Below are positions 1 through 7,683 of a stretch of 64,000 bases of DNA, piece by piece. The notes beneath the pieces were generated by a model. The model ran no database searches. It was not told the origin of the DNA and saw only the letters and a program-made list of their open reading frames with translations. Each line of letters opens with the position of its first letter. The stretch's first letter is position 1. Both the position numbers and the translations under genes were made by a program. Location of the stretch: the NCBI GenBank assembly GCA_964401935.1, contig CAYOAL010000024.1, positions 20,066 through 84,065 of the forward strand, read 5' to 3'. Source of the DNA: JAPYTK01 sp964401935 (GTDB lineage: Bacteria > Myxococcota_A > Polyangia > Polyangiales > Polyangiaceae).

Positions 1-701
1 GGACGTGCCGTGAGCCCGCGGCGCCGGAGCTCTGCGTCGAGGTCGCGCCGCGCTTGCGTGAGGCCGAGCGCCTCGAGCGACGCGCCGAGCACCCCGAGGA
101 TCTCTCCGCGACGCTCGGACGACTCGGCGATTTGTTGCAGCACCCGCACCGCGGCGCGGTGCTTGCCGTGTCGCGCGTAGAGCTCCCCGAGCTGCGCGCG
201 CAGTCCATCGACGTCGTCGTGGCTCGCTCCCCGCAGCGCGGCCTCGAGGACGCGGGCGGCCGGCGCCGGGAGCCCCGCCGCGTCGAACGCCCGCGCCGCT
301 GCCGCCGGACGCCCCGCCTTGCCGTACGCGTCGGCAGCCGCCTCGAGGTCGCCGATCGCTTCGAGCAGCCGCGCCGCCTGACCGTGCTCGCCGCGCGAAG
401 ACAGGCCCTCGGCGACCCGACGCACGCGCTCCGGCGGCTCGCTCGTGACGAGCTCGGCCGCGATCCGTTGGCTCAGCGCCCGATCACCGCTCAGCACTGC
501 GAGACGCATCCCCTCGCCTCGGTCGCCGGCGTCGCAGGCGGCGATCGCGGCCGAGCCGAACGCGCAAGCCTGTTCGAACAGACGCGCCGCGCGCAGGGCC
601 TCGCCGGCCTCGTGCAGGAGCCGAGCCGCTCCGAGCAGATCGCCTGCTTCGAGACGCGCCGCCACGCGGGGGTCGAGCTCCGTCACGAGCCGCTCCGCCA
701 C
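1..701 (-). CDS. Helical-repeat (TPR-like) protein, 3' end missing
   Basis: This frame is open from a GTG at 701 to the left edge of the window, about 233 residues, with no stop codon. It begins MAERLVTELDPRVAARLEAG and continues as Ala/Leu/Arg-rich amphipathic helices with recurring A-R-L-L-E-A-type turns, for example AARLLHEAGEALRAARLFEQ and AARLLEAIGDLEAAADAYGK. This pattern is typical of TPR or SNAP-like helical hairpin repeats that act as protein-binding scaffolds. No catalytic motif is visible in the part seen. The start lies about 50 nt after the stop of the lipoprotein gene on the same strand, so the two are probably co-transcribed. A GTG at 686 is an alternative start. The C-terminus is outside the window, so fused domains cannot be excluded. 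Confidence 0.7.
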   Translation of the reverse strand, partial: MAERLVTELDPRVAARLEAGDLLGAARLLHEAGEALRAARLFEQACAFGSAAIAACDAGDRGEGMRLAVLSGDRALSQRIAAELVTSEPPERVRRVAEGLSSRGEHGQAARLLEAIGDLEAAADAYGKAGRPAAAARAFDAAGLPAPAARVLEAALRGASHDDVDGLRAQLGELYARHGKHRAAVRVLQQIAESSERRGEILGVLGASLEALGLTQARRDLDAELRRRGLTAR

Positions 702-752
702 GAACGAAGGACAACCTTGGCTCGGACCTGCACCGGACGACGAAGGTGGCTG

Positions 753-1628
753 CTATTCGGCGACCGCGACGCGCGCCGCGACCGCGAAGTCGAAATCGAC
801 CACGGCGTCGTAGGCCTCACCGGGCACCGAGACCCTCGCCCGTCGGTGGCGATGGATCATGACATCGAGCTCGGCCCCTGGCTCGAACCCGACGAAGCTC
901 CCCGGGATCACGGCGTGGCCGTCGTCTTCGAAGACACACGTGAACGCGTCGCCGTCGAGCTCGCTGCTCACGGTGACGAAGATACGATCGCTCTCGGCGC
1001 CGCTGCGGGGCCGACGCCAGCTGAGCTCGGCGGCCTCTCCGACGCGGACCACCGCGAACATGCTGTCGAGCGGGGTAGCACCGAGCCGCACGTCGTCCGG
1101 CGCCGAAGGAGCCTCGGTCTGGATCGAGAAGCCGTCGAACGCCACCGAGCCGGACACCTCGAAGAGATAGGTTGCGGCGTCGGGGAGCTCGGCGCGGCCA
1201 TCGCGCGACGTATACACCACGCCGCTGATGAGGCCCCCCACATCGGGGAAGGCGCGCGGCGCGAGCGCCATCTGGCGCCCCTGCGCGTGGAGCACGATTT
1301 CCCCTACGTCGAGCAGCTCGATGATGCCGGCGGCGCGGCCCACCGAAGCGTCCTCGCGCCAGGTGCAACCGAGGGGCGCAGCGGCGTCGAGCGCTCCCCC
1401 CTCCACCACTTGCTCGGCGGTGGCCTCGTCGAGCCCGCCCTGGGCCCGGAGAAAGCGCGCCGCCACGTGGGTGCGCACTTCGTGGTGGCCTGCGCTGACG
1501 GCGTCGGTGCGTCGCACCGAAACGGACGCGCGCAGCGTCTCGTCGCCGCCTTCGGCGGCCCCATCCGAGTCGTCGACGACCGCCGAACAGCCCGTGATCA
1601 GGACCATCGTTGCCGCAAGCAGGCGCAT
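753..1628 (-). CDS. Putative lipoprotein of unknown function
   Basis: The predicted protein has 291 residues. It starts MRLLAATMVLITGCSAVVDD, a short signal peptide ending in a lipobox with Cys14, so it should be anchored to a membrane. The frame stays open upstream of this ATG, but that extension is Gly/Lys/Arg low complexity read through the pyrimidine tract, so the ATG at 1628 is preferred. The mature part is beta-rich, with segments such as GVVYTSRDGRAELPDAATYLFEVSGSV and EAAELSWRRPRSGAESDRIFVTV broken into alternating hydrophobic strands. I recognise no named family. The gene is followed after about 50 nt by the helical-repeat gene on the same strand and may form an operon with it. Confidence 0.75.
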   Translation of the reverse strand: MRLLAATMVLITGCSAVVDDSDGAAEGGDETLRASVSVRRTDAVSAGHHEVRTHVAARFLRAQGGLDEATAEQVVEGGALDAAAPLGCTWREDASVGRAAGIIELLDVGEIVLHAQGRQMALAPRAFPDVGGLISGVVYTSRDGRAELPDAATYLFEVSGSVAFDGFSIQTEAPSAPDDVRLGATPLDSMFAVVRVGEAAELSWRRPRSGAESDRIFVTVSSELDGDAFTCVFEDDGHAVIPGSFVGFEPGAELDVMIHRHRRARVSVPGEAYDAVVDFDFAVAARVAVAE

Positions 1629-1688
1629 GGAGGGAGTGTAAGACGACGCCCCCCAAACCGCAACGGTGAGCTTCGGCCCTCCACCAAG

Positions 1689-1811
1689 CTCCCTCCGTTC
1701 TCCCCCTCCCTTCTTCTCCCTCCGCTTTTCCTTTCCCCCTCCCTTCCTTCTTCCTTCCATCTTTCTATTTTCTTTATCTTTTCCATCTTCCCTTCGCCCT
1801 CTCTCTCCTCC
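1689..1811. repeat. 123-nt near-pure pyrimidine tract
   Basis: The plus strand is almost all C and T here. Only seven purines occur (1697, 1724, 1759, 1767, 1776, 1785, 1796), and the longest uninterrupted run is 34 nt (1725-1758). The tract lies between the divergent lipoprotein gene (start 1628) and the TerB-like gene (start 1904). Polypurine-polypyrimidine tracts with mirror-like stretches can form triplex (H-DNA) under supercoiling. As RNA from the minus strand it would be a G/A-rich leader of the lipoprotein mRNA. Those roles are inference; the base composition is directly seen. Confidence 0.85.
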
Positions 1812-1903
1812 ACCGGCTCCGTCGCCCACGCCGGATCCTTCCACGTGCGACGCGGAGAATCGTGCCTTGCCGTGAATCGTGCGCCGTGATTCGCTCGCGC
1901 CCC

Positions 1904-2416
1904 ATGGCAGACGGATCGACCGAGACGAAGCTGGGACGGGACGTGTTCGTCGCGTTGGCAGCGGTGGGGTGGGCGGACGGCAAGCTCGACGCGGCCGAAG
2001 CGGACGCTATCGTGCGCTGCGCGCTCGAAGAGGGGCTCGAGCTCGAGGAGGTGGCGGCCATCGAGGAGGCCACCCAGAACCCCGTCGACATGGGGAGCAT
2101 CGATCTCGGCGCGATGTCGAAGGCCGATCGACTCTTCGTGTACGCGGTGGCGACCTGGATCGTGGGGATCGATGGCCACGTCGCCAAAGCGGAGGAGGAG
2201 GCGCTCGCCGAGCTCGGGGTCCTCCTCAAGATTCCCGAGAAACCTCGGGCTCATGCGAGCGCCATCGCCGCGGAGATCGGCAAGCTCGGGGAGTCGACCG
2301 ACCCGGCGTTCTTCAACCTGCCGAAGCTCCGGCGCACGCTGAAGCTGCGGCTCGCCGAGGCGCGCAAGCTCCGCGAGAGCCAACGCGTCGACGATTCGGA
2401 CGAGGCCGAGGTCTAG
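1904..2416 (+). CDS. TerB-like helical cytoplasmic protein
   Basis: The predicted protein has 170 residues, acidic and all-helical, with no signal peptide or membrane segment. The N-terminal part (about residues 15-50) reads FVALAAVGWADGKLDAAEADAI split by acidic turns, and a second similar unit occurs near residues 80-105 (ATWIVGIDGHVAKAEEEAL). The pattern of a helix, a W/I-x-x-D-G-x-hydrophobic turn, then E-A-E/E-E-E-A-L is that of TerB/DUF533-type domains, often involved in membrane stress or metal binding. The ATG at 1904 was chosen because upstream codons (MPCRESCAV...) do not fit the fold. No clear Shine-Dalgarno sequence is visible. The function is unknown and the TerB assignment is from pattern only. 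Confidence 0.65.
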   Translation: MADGSTETKLGRDVFVALAAVGWADGKLDAAEADAIVRCALEEGLELEEVAAIEEATQNPVDMGSIDLGAMSKADRLFVYAVATWIVGIDGHVAKAEEEALAELGVLLKIPEKPRAHASAIAAEIGKLGESTDPAFFNLPKLRRTLKLRLAEARKLRESQRVDDSDEAEV

Positions 2417-2471
2417 CGCAGCGCACGCACGGCTCACGCAGCGCCGACGACCACGCCGACGTGGGGTTGGC

Positions 2472-2499
2472 TTGACGTTGCGACGCACGTGTGCATAAT
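2472..2499 (+). promoter_or_regulatory. Sigma-70-type promoter for rplS
   Basis: TTGACG at 2472-2477 and CATAAT at 2494-2499 are separated by 16 nt, a five-of-six match for each hexamer. The site is about 64 nt upstream of the rplS start, and there is no other candidate in the interval after the TerB-like gene. This is one of the two clearest housekeeping promoters in the window. Confidence 0.65.
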
Positions 2500-2515
2500 C
2501 CCGGCTCCTTTCTGC

Positions 2516-2539
2516 CCTGCCCGGGCCCCCCGAGGCAGG
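2516..2539 (+). promoter_or_regulatory. Leader hairpin upstream of rplS
   Basis: CCTGCC (2516-2521) can pair with GGCAGG (2534-2539) around a 12-nt C/G-rich loop that also contains the self-complementary GCCCGGGC at its 5' side. It lies in the expected 5' UTR, between the promoter and the rplS start. Ribosomal protein leaders often hold autoregulatory structures, but no regulator-specific motif is recognisable here, so this is only a structural candidate. Confidence 0.35.
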
Positions 2540-2562
2540 ATTGAACCGTTTGGAGCGAGGCC

Positions 2563-2913
2563 ATGAGCGCGATCATCCAAGAGCTCGAGTCCGGCAACAT
2601 CCGCGACGATCATCCCCAGTTCCGTTGCGGCGACACCGTGCGTGTCCACTATCGTGTGGTCGAGGGCGACAAGACCCGCGTGCAGGTCTTTCAGGGGATC
2701 GTGATCAAGCGTCACCGCGCCGGCGCCCGCTCGACATTCACCGTGCGCAAGGTGAGCTTCGGCACCGGGGTCGAGCGCATCTTCCCCTTGCACAGCCCCC
2801 GCATCGACAAGATCGAGCTCGCGTCGCGCGGCATCGTGCGCCGCTCGAGACTCTTCTACTTGCGCGACTTGACCGGCAAGGCAGCCCGCGTCCGCGACAA
2901 GAAGGATCGCTGA
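2563..2913 (+). CDS. rplS: 50S ribosomal protein L19
   Basis: The 116-residue product is a typical bacterial L19, which sits at the subunit interface of the ribosome and contributes to intersubunit bridges. Recognisable segments are the central F-x-G-D-T-V-x-V-x-x-x-V block, VQVFQGIVIKRH near residues 46-57, TFTVRKVSFGTGVERIFPLH, and the C-terminal RRSRLFYLRDLTGKAARVRD. Length and order match the family throughout. In many bacteria L19 follows trmD and rimM; here it is a lone gene with its own promoter and leader hairpin. It lies 146 nt after the TerB-like gene. Confidence 0.97.
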   Translation: MSAIIQELESGNIRDDHPQFRCGDTVRVHYRVVEGDKTRVQVFQGIVIKRHRAGARSTFTVRKVSFGTGVERIFPLHSPRIDKIELASRGIVRRSRLFYLRDLTGKAARVRDKKDR

Positions 2914-2982
2914 GCGCGGCCGCCCGGTCGCGTGCGCCCCTCCGGTCACGCGGCTGCTCCGCGGCCACCCCTCAAGACCAAA

Positions 2983-3035
2983 CGGCCCGTCCGTGGGGGT
3001 GGCGGCTCGTCCGTGGGGAGGCGGCTTGTCCGTGG
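2983..3035 (+). repeat. Short direct repeat (about 20 nt, 2.6 copies)
   Basis: Three consecutive blocks begin CGGC and share the core GTCCGTGG: 2983-3002, 3003-3021 and the partial 3022-3035. They differ by one or two bases and lie in the gap between rplS and the zinc-ribbon/FHA gene. The purpose is unknown; it could be slippage-derived or a binding array. Confidence 0.6.
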
Positions 3036-3056
3036 AACCAGGTGAGGATTTTCGCC

Positions 3057-3137
3057 ATGAAGACGGACTTTGTTGATCGATCGAGTCCGAGCCACGCTAT
3101 GCTCCACGCCTCTCTTCGGCCGCTGGAAGAAGCATGA
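3057..3137 (+). CDS. Possible 26-codon upstream ORF / leader peptide
   Basis: An ATG at 3057 is preceded by GGTGAGG at 3041-3047, a good ribosome-binding site at 9-nt spacing, and opens 26 codons (MKTDFVDRSS...RPLEEA). The stop TGA at 3135-3137 overlaps the ATG of the zinc-ribbon/FHA gene in an ATGA arrangement, the classic layout for translational coupling. The main gene has only the weak GAAGAAG in front of its own start, which strengthens the idea that it depends on translation of this short frame. The peptide has no recognisable motif, and it could be chance. Confidence 0.35.
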   Translation: MKTDFVDRSSPSHAMLHASLRPLEEA

Positions 3138-4153
3138 CCAACTGCGCGCGTTGCGGAGCCCCGAACCCGCCCTCGAATGCACAGTGCTCCGTGTGTGGAG
3201 CGCCGCTAGGCGCGGCTCCGCCCGGACCTCCGCCTGGCTATGGCCCGCCCCCGATGGGGCCGCCCCCGATGGGGCCACCGATGGGACCCGGCGGCCCGCC
3301 CCACCCCGGTTTCGGACCGCCCCCGGGCGGCCCCCCGCCACCTCCCGGCTTTGGCCCCCCGCCCGGCCCACCGCCGGGTTTCGGACCTCCTCCCGGTCCC
3401 CCCGGGCCTCCCGGCGGGCCGCCCCCTGGGTTTGGACCGCCCCCCGCCGGCGGCGCCCCCCCGCCCGGGTTCGGACCACCGCCGGCGCACCACGGTGGCT
3501 ATCCGCCGCCGCCACCGCCCCCCGGCCCGCCGATGGGCCCACCGCCGGGCTACCCGCCTCCAGACTACGGGCCCCCCGACTACCCGCCCCCCCAGGGCTA
3601 CCCAGCGCCTCCCGGCATGCACGATCCCGCGCTCCAGGCCACGGCCTTCGCGGAGGCCGGGGCGCCGGCGCCCTACGGGGTTCCCCCGGGCTATCCCGGG
3701 CACCCGGGGGGACCGCCCCCGCCGATGCCGCCGCCGCCCGAGCCGCCGATGCCGCCGCCACCGGAGCCGCCGCCCATGGGTGGGCCGGGCCCGGGCCCGG
3801 GACCGATGGGCGACGAGGGCCCGAGGCGCGTGCTGGCGGGGTTCCTCTACAGCTTCCAGGACGACAACTTCGGCAAGCACTGGGTGCTGCACGACGGTGA
3901 GAACCTGGTCGGGCGCGCGGAGACGAGCGTCAAGTGCGACGTCCCCATCGCCCACGGCACGACGTCGACGCGCCACGCGAGCATCTCGTGCAACAACGGG
4001 AGCGTGTCCGTGAACGACATGAAGTCGACCAACGGCACCTACGTGAACGGGCGCCGCATCGACCCCAACGTGCCGACCCCGCTGAACGACGGCGACAAGA
4101 TCCGCTTCGGCGGCTTCACGTGTTACCTCTGCGCGGCGAAGAACCGCAGCTGA
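3134..4153 (+). CDS. Zinc-ribbon / Pro-rich / FHA domain protein
   Basis: The predicted protein has 339 residues and three parts. Residues 1-25 hold a zinc ribbon with Cys4, Cys7, Cys18 and Cys21 (C-x2-C...C-x2-C). Residues about 25-225 are extremely Pro/Gly-rich (repeated GFGPPPG-type units) and should be disordered. Residues about 240-339 form an FHA domain, a phospho-threonine binding module, with the conserved GR (V-G-R-A-E), S-T-R-H and S-T-N-G-T-Y-V-N-G motifs. No signal peptide or membrane segment is seen, so it is probably cytoplasmic. It starts a run of FHA and phosphatase genes on the same strand, suggesting it binds phosphorylated partners of a Ser/Thr kinase. The partner is unknown. 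Confidence 0.9.
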   Translation: MTNCARCGAPNPPSNAQCSVCGAPLGAAPPGPPPGYGPPPMGPPPMGPPMGPGGPPHPGFGPPPGGPPPPPGFGPPPGPPPGFGPPPGPPGPPGGPPPGFGPPPAGGAPPPGFGPPPAHHGGYPPPPPPPGPPMGPPPGYPPPDYGPPDYPPPQGYPAPPGMHDPALQATAFAEAGAPAPYGVPPGYPGHPGGPPPPMPPPPEPPMPPPPEPPPMGGPGPGPGPMGDEGPRRVLAGFLYSFQDDNFGKHWVLHDGENLVGRAETSVKCDVPIAHGTTSTRHASISCNNGSVSVNDMKSTNGTYVNGRRIDPNVPTPLNDGDKIRFGGFTCYLCAAKNRS

Positions 4154-4296
4154 GGCGGTGGACCTCGAGCGAACGCGGCAGCGTCGGCATGGCGTCCTCC
4201 GGTCGCGCGGGCGCCTCGGCGCACGCGCGCCGTGACGTGGGGGGACGCGCGAGATTCGGCCGCGCGGGCGCGGTGGGGTATGCTCGCCCCACCACG

Positions 4297-6495
4297 ATGA
4301 GGCTGCCGCACCAAGCCAACCTCTGGTTGTCGATCCTCGCCGTCGTGCTCGCGGTGCTGTGTGGGCGCACGGCGGAGGCGGCCCCGGAGGCTCACCTCCT
4401 CCGCATCGATCCGCGCTCGAGCGTGGAGGACAACGCCCCCGTCCTCACGACGGTCATCGAGCTGTTGCAGCACAAGCCGATGAGCGATCTTTCGGCCCAG
4501 TGCGCGCACCTGAAGGGGAACGACGCGCTCGCCTGCATGGCGGACCGGCTCGACAAGTCGCGGGCCCTGTACGAGCCCTTCAAGTTTCCCGAGGACAACG
4601 CCGCGTTCCTGGTCACCGTCGATCAGCGCGACGTGCCGGCCGACCTCGTCAGCGTCGAGAAGTGGCGCGACAGCAAGAACAAGAAGGGCGTCGGCACGGC
4701 GTGGCTCTTGATGATCGACGCGTCGGGCCAAATGGGCTCGCGCTTCGTGGAGGCCAAGGCCGTCGCCAAGAGCTTCGTGTCGGCGATGGGCCCCAACGAC
4801 ATCGTCGACGTGATGTTCTTCAACGATCAGAACATCGTGAAGCACTCGAAGTGGACGTCGAAGAAGGCCGACATCGTGCGCTTCATCGACGACGTCACGA
4901 CCACCTTCCCGAAACAGGGTCGCACCAAGACTTTGTTCAGCATCGTGCAGAAGGGGGTGACCGACGGGTTCAGCTCGCTCGGCAACGTCGTCGGCACCGA
5001 GCTCAACATCCCGCTCCACCAAGCGATGGTGCTCCTGTCCGACGCGAACGCCGGAACCGACATCAACTCCGCAGCGGCCGGCGCCCTGCAGCTTCGCGAC
5101 TACCTCACCAAGGGACGCTTCCCCCAGGACAACACCACGCAGCCGAAGATGCCCCTGCCGGTGGTGACGGTGTGGTTCCCCAACCGCGCCGAGGAGGAGG
5201 TGTTCGCCAACGCGCGCCAGTTCATGGAGAACCTCGCCAACCCCGAGATCGGCGGCGCGTTCTTCATCGTGATGCCGGGGCAGTCGAAGGGCAGCAACAT
5301 CGCCCGCGCCGTCACCGAGCGGTTCGACCTGATGAACATCGTCAAGTGGAAGGTGCCCTGCCTCCAGCCGACGATCACGCAGGACTTCCAGCTCGTGTTC
5401 AAAGACTTCGAGCAGCCCATCAAAGGCGACGCCTGCCTCGAGTGCCCCCTCGGCCAAGACCCGAAGCTGTGGCCCCTCGACGTCGACTACAAGGAGACGG
5501 AGAGCTTCGCCAAGAAGAACAAACTCTACCCGGGGGGCACGGTGAGGATCTTCGGCACCTTCTGCTGGGGCACCGAGGTGGAGCGCGCCGAGCTCTACAT
5601 GCTCCCGAAGAACCAGCCCGCGCCGCAGACGTTGGAGGGCAAGACCATCGAGGAGGCCCAGAAGGCGCGCAACACCTTGATCCGCTCGAACATGCGCGGC
5701 AAGGCGATCAACGGCGGCGACACCTTCGTGGAGTTCGAGCTCCCCGACACGACGAAGTGGCTCAAGGGCAAGGAGAAGGATTGGTCGGCGCGGCTCATCG
5801 TGTACGACTCGCGCGCCGCGCGCACCAGCCCCGTGACGGACGACAAGATCCTCACCCTCGCCGCTCAGGAGAAGCCGATGAACTACATCCTCATCGGCGG
5901 CCTCACCTTCGGCGGCCTGGTGGTGCTGCTCTTGTTGGTGAACGTGTTGGTGATGGGCCGCGGCTCCCGCCGCCGCGGGTCCGGCGCGGCGCCCCCCCGC
6001 CCCGTCGTCGCCACGCCCTCGGCGGTGGCCCGTGCCCCCGTCGCGGCCGCGCCGGGTTTTCCGTCGCCGGTCGCCGCAGGCCCGCCCCTGCACCCTGGGC
6101 CCGCGCCGCTCGCCCCGCTCGGAGGTCCGGCCGCCGGCACCGTCCCGGTGGCGGACGGGGGCTTCGGTGGCCATGGGGCCGGCGTGGCTGCCCCGAGTGA
6201 GGCCACCCGAGCCAGCCTCGTGGGCACGGTAGGCACCTACCTCCTCGAGGCGGGTGCAGAGCTCAAAGTCGGCCGCGATCCGGGTCTCTGCGACATTCTG
6301 CTCACCGAACCGCGGATCTCGGGCATGCACGCCACCGTCAAGTTCGAGGGCGGTCAGCTCCACGTCCGCGACGAGGGTTCGAACAATGGCACGTATGTGA
6401 ACGGTGGCAAGGTCCAGAGCTACGCCTGGATCACCGTCGCCCCGGGTGGAAATCTTCGCTTCGGGCCCATCGAATTCGCGGTCCGATTCGAGTAG
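4297..6495 (+). CDS. Transmembrane VWA-FHA protein
   Basis: The predicted protein has 732 residues. Residues 1-28 look like a signal peptide (LSILAVVLAVLCGRTAEAA). A von Willebrand factor A-like domain follows at about 130-330, with the metal-site-like D-A-S-G-Q-M-G-S near 141; Gln replaces the second Ser of the usual D-x-S-x-S. A single membrane segment lies at about 528-554 (YILIGGLTFGGLVVLLLLVN), then a Pro/Ala-rich linker, then a C-terminal FHA domain (about 645-732; VGRDPGLCD, SGMH, NNGTYVNG). The inferred topology is VWA in the periplasm and FHA in the cytoplasm, a layout able to link an outside contact to phospho-protein binding inside. The ATG at 4297 was chosen because it starts the signal peptide; the frame is open further upstream. 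The PP2C gene follows after 32 nt. Confidence 0.88.
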   Translation: MRLPHQANLWLSILAVVLAVLCGRTAEAAPEAHLLRIDPRSSVEDNAPVLTTVIELLQHKPMSDLSAQCAHLKGNDALACMADRLDKSRALYEPFKFPEDNAAFLVTVDQRDVPADLVSVEKWRDSKNKKGVGTAWLLMIDASGQMGSRFVEAKAVAKSFVSAMGPNDIVDVMFFNDQNIVKHSKWTSKKADIVRFIDDVTTTFPKQGRTKTLFSIVQKGVTDGFSSLGNVVGTELNIPLHQAMVLLSDANAGTDINSAAAGALQLRDYLTKGRFPQDNTTQPKMPLPVVTVWFPNRAEEEVFANARQFMENLANPEIGGAFFIVMPGQSKGSNIARAVTERFDLMNIVKWKVPCLQPTITQDFQLVFKDFEQPIKGDACLECPLGQDPKLWPLDVDYKETESFAKKNKLYPGGTVRIFGTFCWGTEVERAELYMLPKNQPAPQTLEGKTIEEAQKARNTLIRSNMRGKAINGGDTFVEFELPDTTKWLKGKEKDWSARLIVYDSRAARTSPVTDDKILTLAAQEKPMNYILIGGLTFGGLVVLLLLVNVLVMGRGSRRRGSGAAPPRPVVATPSAVARAPVAAAPGFPSPVAAGPPLHPGPAPLAPLGGPAAGTVPVADGGFGGHGAGVAAPSEATRASLVGTVGTYLLEAGAELKVGRDPGLCDILLTEPRISGMHATVKFEGGQLHVRDEGSNNGTYVNGGKVQSYAWITVAPGGNLRFGPIEFAVRFE

Positions 6496-6527
6496 AACAC
6501 CGAGTCGTGGCCGCTAGTTCGGCGAGC

Positions 6528-7634
6528 ATGGAAGTCGAGTTCGGTCAGTCCACCGATCCAGGACTCGATCCGGCAAAACGCATCAACGAGGACGCCGCGG
6601 GTTACGCGGAGACCAAGTTTGGGCATTTGTTCGTGATCTGTGACGGCATGGGGGGTCATGCCGGAGGACGCGAGGCGAGCGACATCGCCATCCGCACCAT
6701 CTTCGAGCGTATGGCGGCAACCGCCGAGGGCGATCCCGGTCAGGCGCTGCAGCGCGCGGTGGAGGAGGCAGGGCGTCGCGTCTACGAGTTTGGTGGGCCG
6801 GCCTCCAACCAGCAACGTCCGGGCACCACCTGCGTGGCGGTGCTCTTGCACGGCGGCTTGCTCGACGTCGCGCACGTAGGAGACAGCCGCGCCTACGCCA
6901 TCCGCGGCAAGCAGATCTATCGTCTCACGCGCGACCACTCGATGGTGCAGGAGCTGCTCGACGGCGGCGTCATCTCCGAGCAGGACGCGATCGGCCACCC
7001 CGACTCGAACAAGATCACGCGCGCGCTCGGGATGACCCCCGAGGTGATGGTGGAGCTGCGCGAAGAGCCGATGGAGGTGTACGAAGGCGACGTGTTCGTG
7101 CTCGCCACCGACGGCCTCACCGATCTCGCGCGCAACGACGACATCCTCATCACCGTCACCGAGTACCTGAAGACCACCGACGTGCAGGCGGTGTGTGAGG
7201 AGCTGGTGGCCTTGGCCAACCGGCGCGGCGGCCACGACAACATCACGGTGCAGGTGATCCGCGTGCTCAAGGCCAACGCGGTGGGCCTCACCCGCGTGCA
7301 GGAACCCCCTCCCCTCGCCGGCCAGCCGGTGAACCCCACCATCGAGGGGGTGCCCCTCACGCCGGCGCCGCCGCCCGGCGCGAGCCGCACGCTGCCTCAG
7401 GGCCCCGTCCACGACGCTCCGGGTGCCCGCACCCACGGCCTCGCCACGACCGCGCCCGACCAGCCGCTCCCCACGCTGATCGATCACGCCGAGCTCCCCG
7501 TCGCTCACCTGCCCGCGCCTCCTTCGGTGCGTGACAACAAGACGCAAACGCTCACCTACATCCTGCTCGGCATGTTAGGCGTCATTGGCCTGTTGCTCGC
7601 CCTCCTCATCTGGGCGCTGTTTTTTCGCGCGTGA
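6528..7634 (+). CDS. PP2C-type protein phosphatase, membrane-anchored
   Basis: The predicted 368-residue protein is a Stp1/PrpC-type metal-dependent Ser/Thr phosphatase. Metal-binding motifs are in order: R-I-N-E-D near 18-22, V-I-C-D-G-M-G-G-H at 36-44, H-V-G-D-S-R-A-Y, L-A-T-D-G-L-T-D-L and G-G-H-D-N-I-T-V. After the catalytic domain comes a Pro-rich linker (about 255-335) and one C-terminal membrane helix (LLGMLGVIGLLLALLIWALF), so the enzyme faces the cytoplasm and is tail-anchored. The ATG at 6528 is used; an in-frame GTG at 6507 would add seven residues. It sits between the VWA-FHA and FHA-ABC transporter genes on the same strand, so it most likely reverses phosphorylation of proteins read by those FHA domains. 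No kinase lies in this cluster. Confidence 0.95.
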   Translation: MEVEFGQSTDPGLDPAKRINEDAAGYAETKFGHLFVICDGMGGHAGGREASDIAIRTIFERMAATAEGDPGQALQRAVEEAGRRVYEFGGPASNQQRPGTTCVAVLLHGGLLDVAHVGDSRAYAIRGKQIYRLTRDHSMVQELLDGGVISEQDAIGHPDSNKITRALGMTPEVMVELREEPMEVYEGDVFVLATDGLTDLARNDDILITVTEYLKTTDVQAVCEELVALANRRGGHDNITVQVIRVLKANAVGLTRVQEPPPLAGQPVNPTIEGVPLTPAPPPGASRTLPQGPVHDAPGARTHGLATTAPDQPLPTLIDHAELPVAHLPAPPSVRDNKTQTLTYILLGMLGVIGLLLALLIWALFFRA

Positions 7635-7683
7635 CCCGTCGCCCGCAACTCGTGACCCTCCCTCGAAAGTCTGACACGCGATC

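Noticed and set aside
54..1889. 611-codon open frame on the plus strand
   Set aside because: It runs antisense to two genes with coherent protein patterns and signal peptide. Its translation is Arg-rich noise and it ends as Ser/Pro/Leu from the pyrimidine tract. High GC makes long antisense frames common here.
2470..2486. Sigma-54 promoter in front of rplS
   Set aside because: TGGCTTGACGTTGC has GG and GC elements 9 nt apart, not the 10 required, and overlaps a good sigma-70 promoter for a ribosomal gene.
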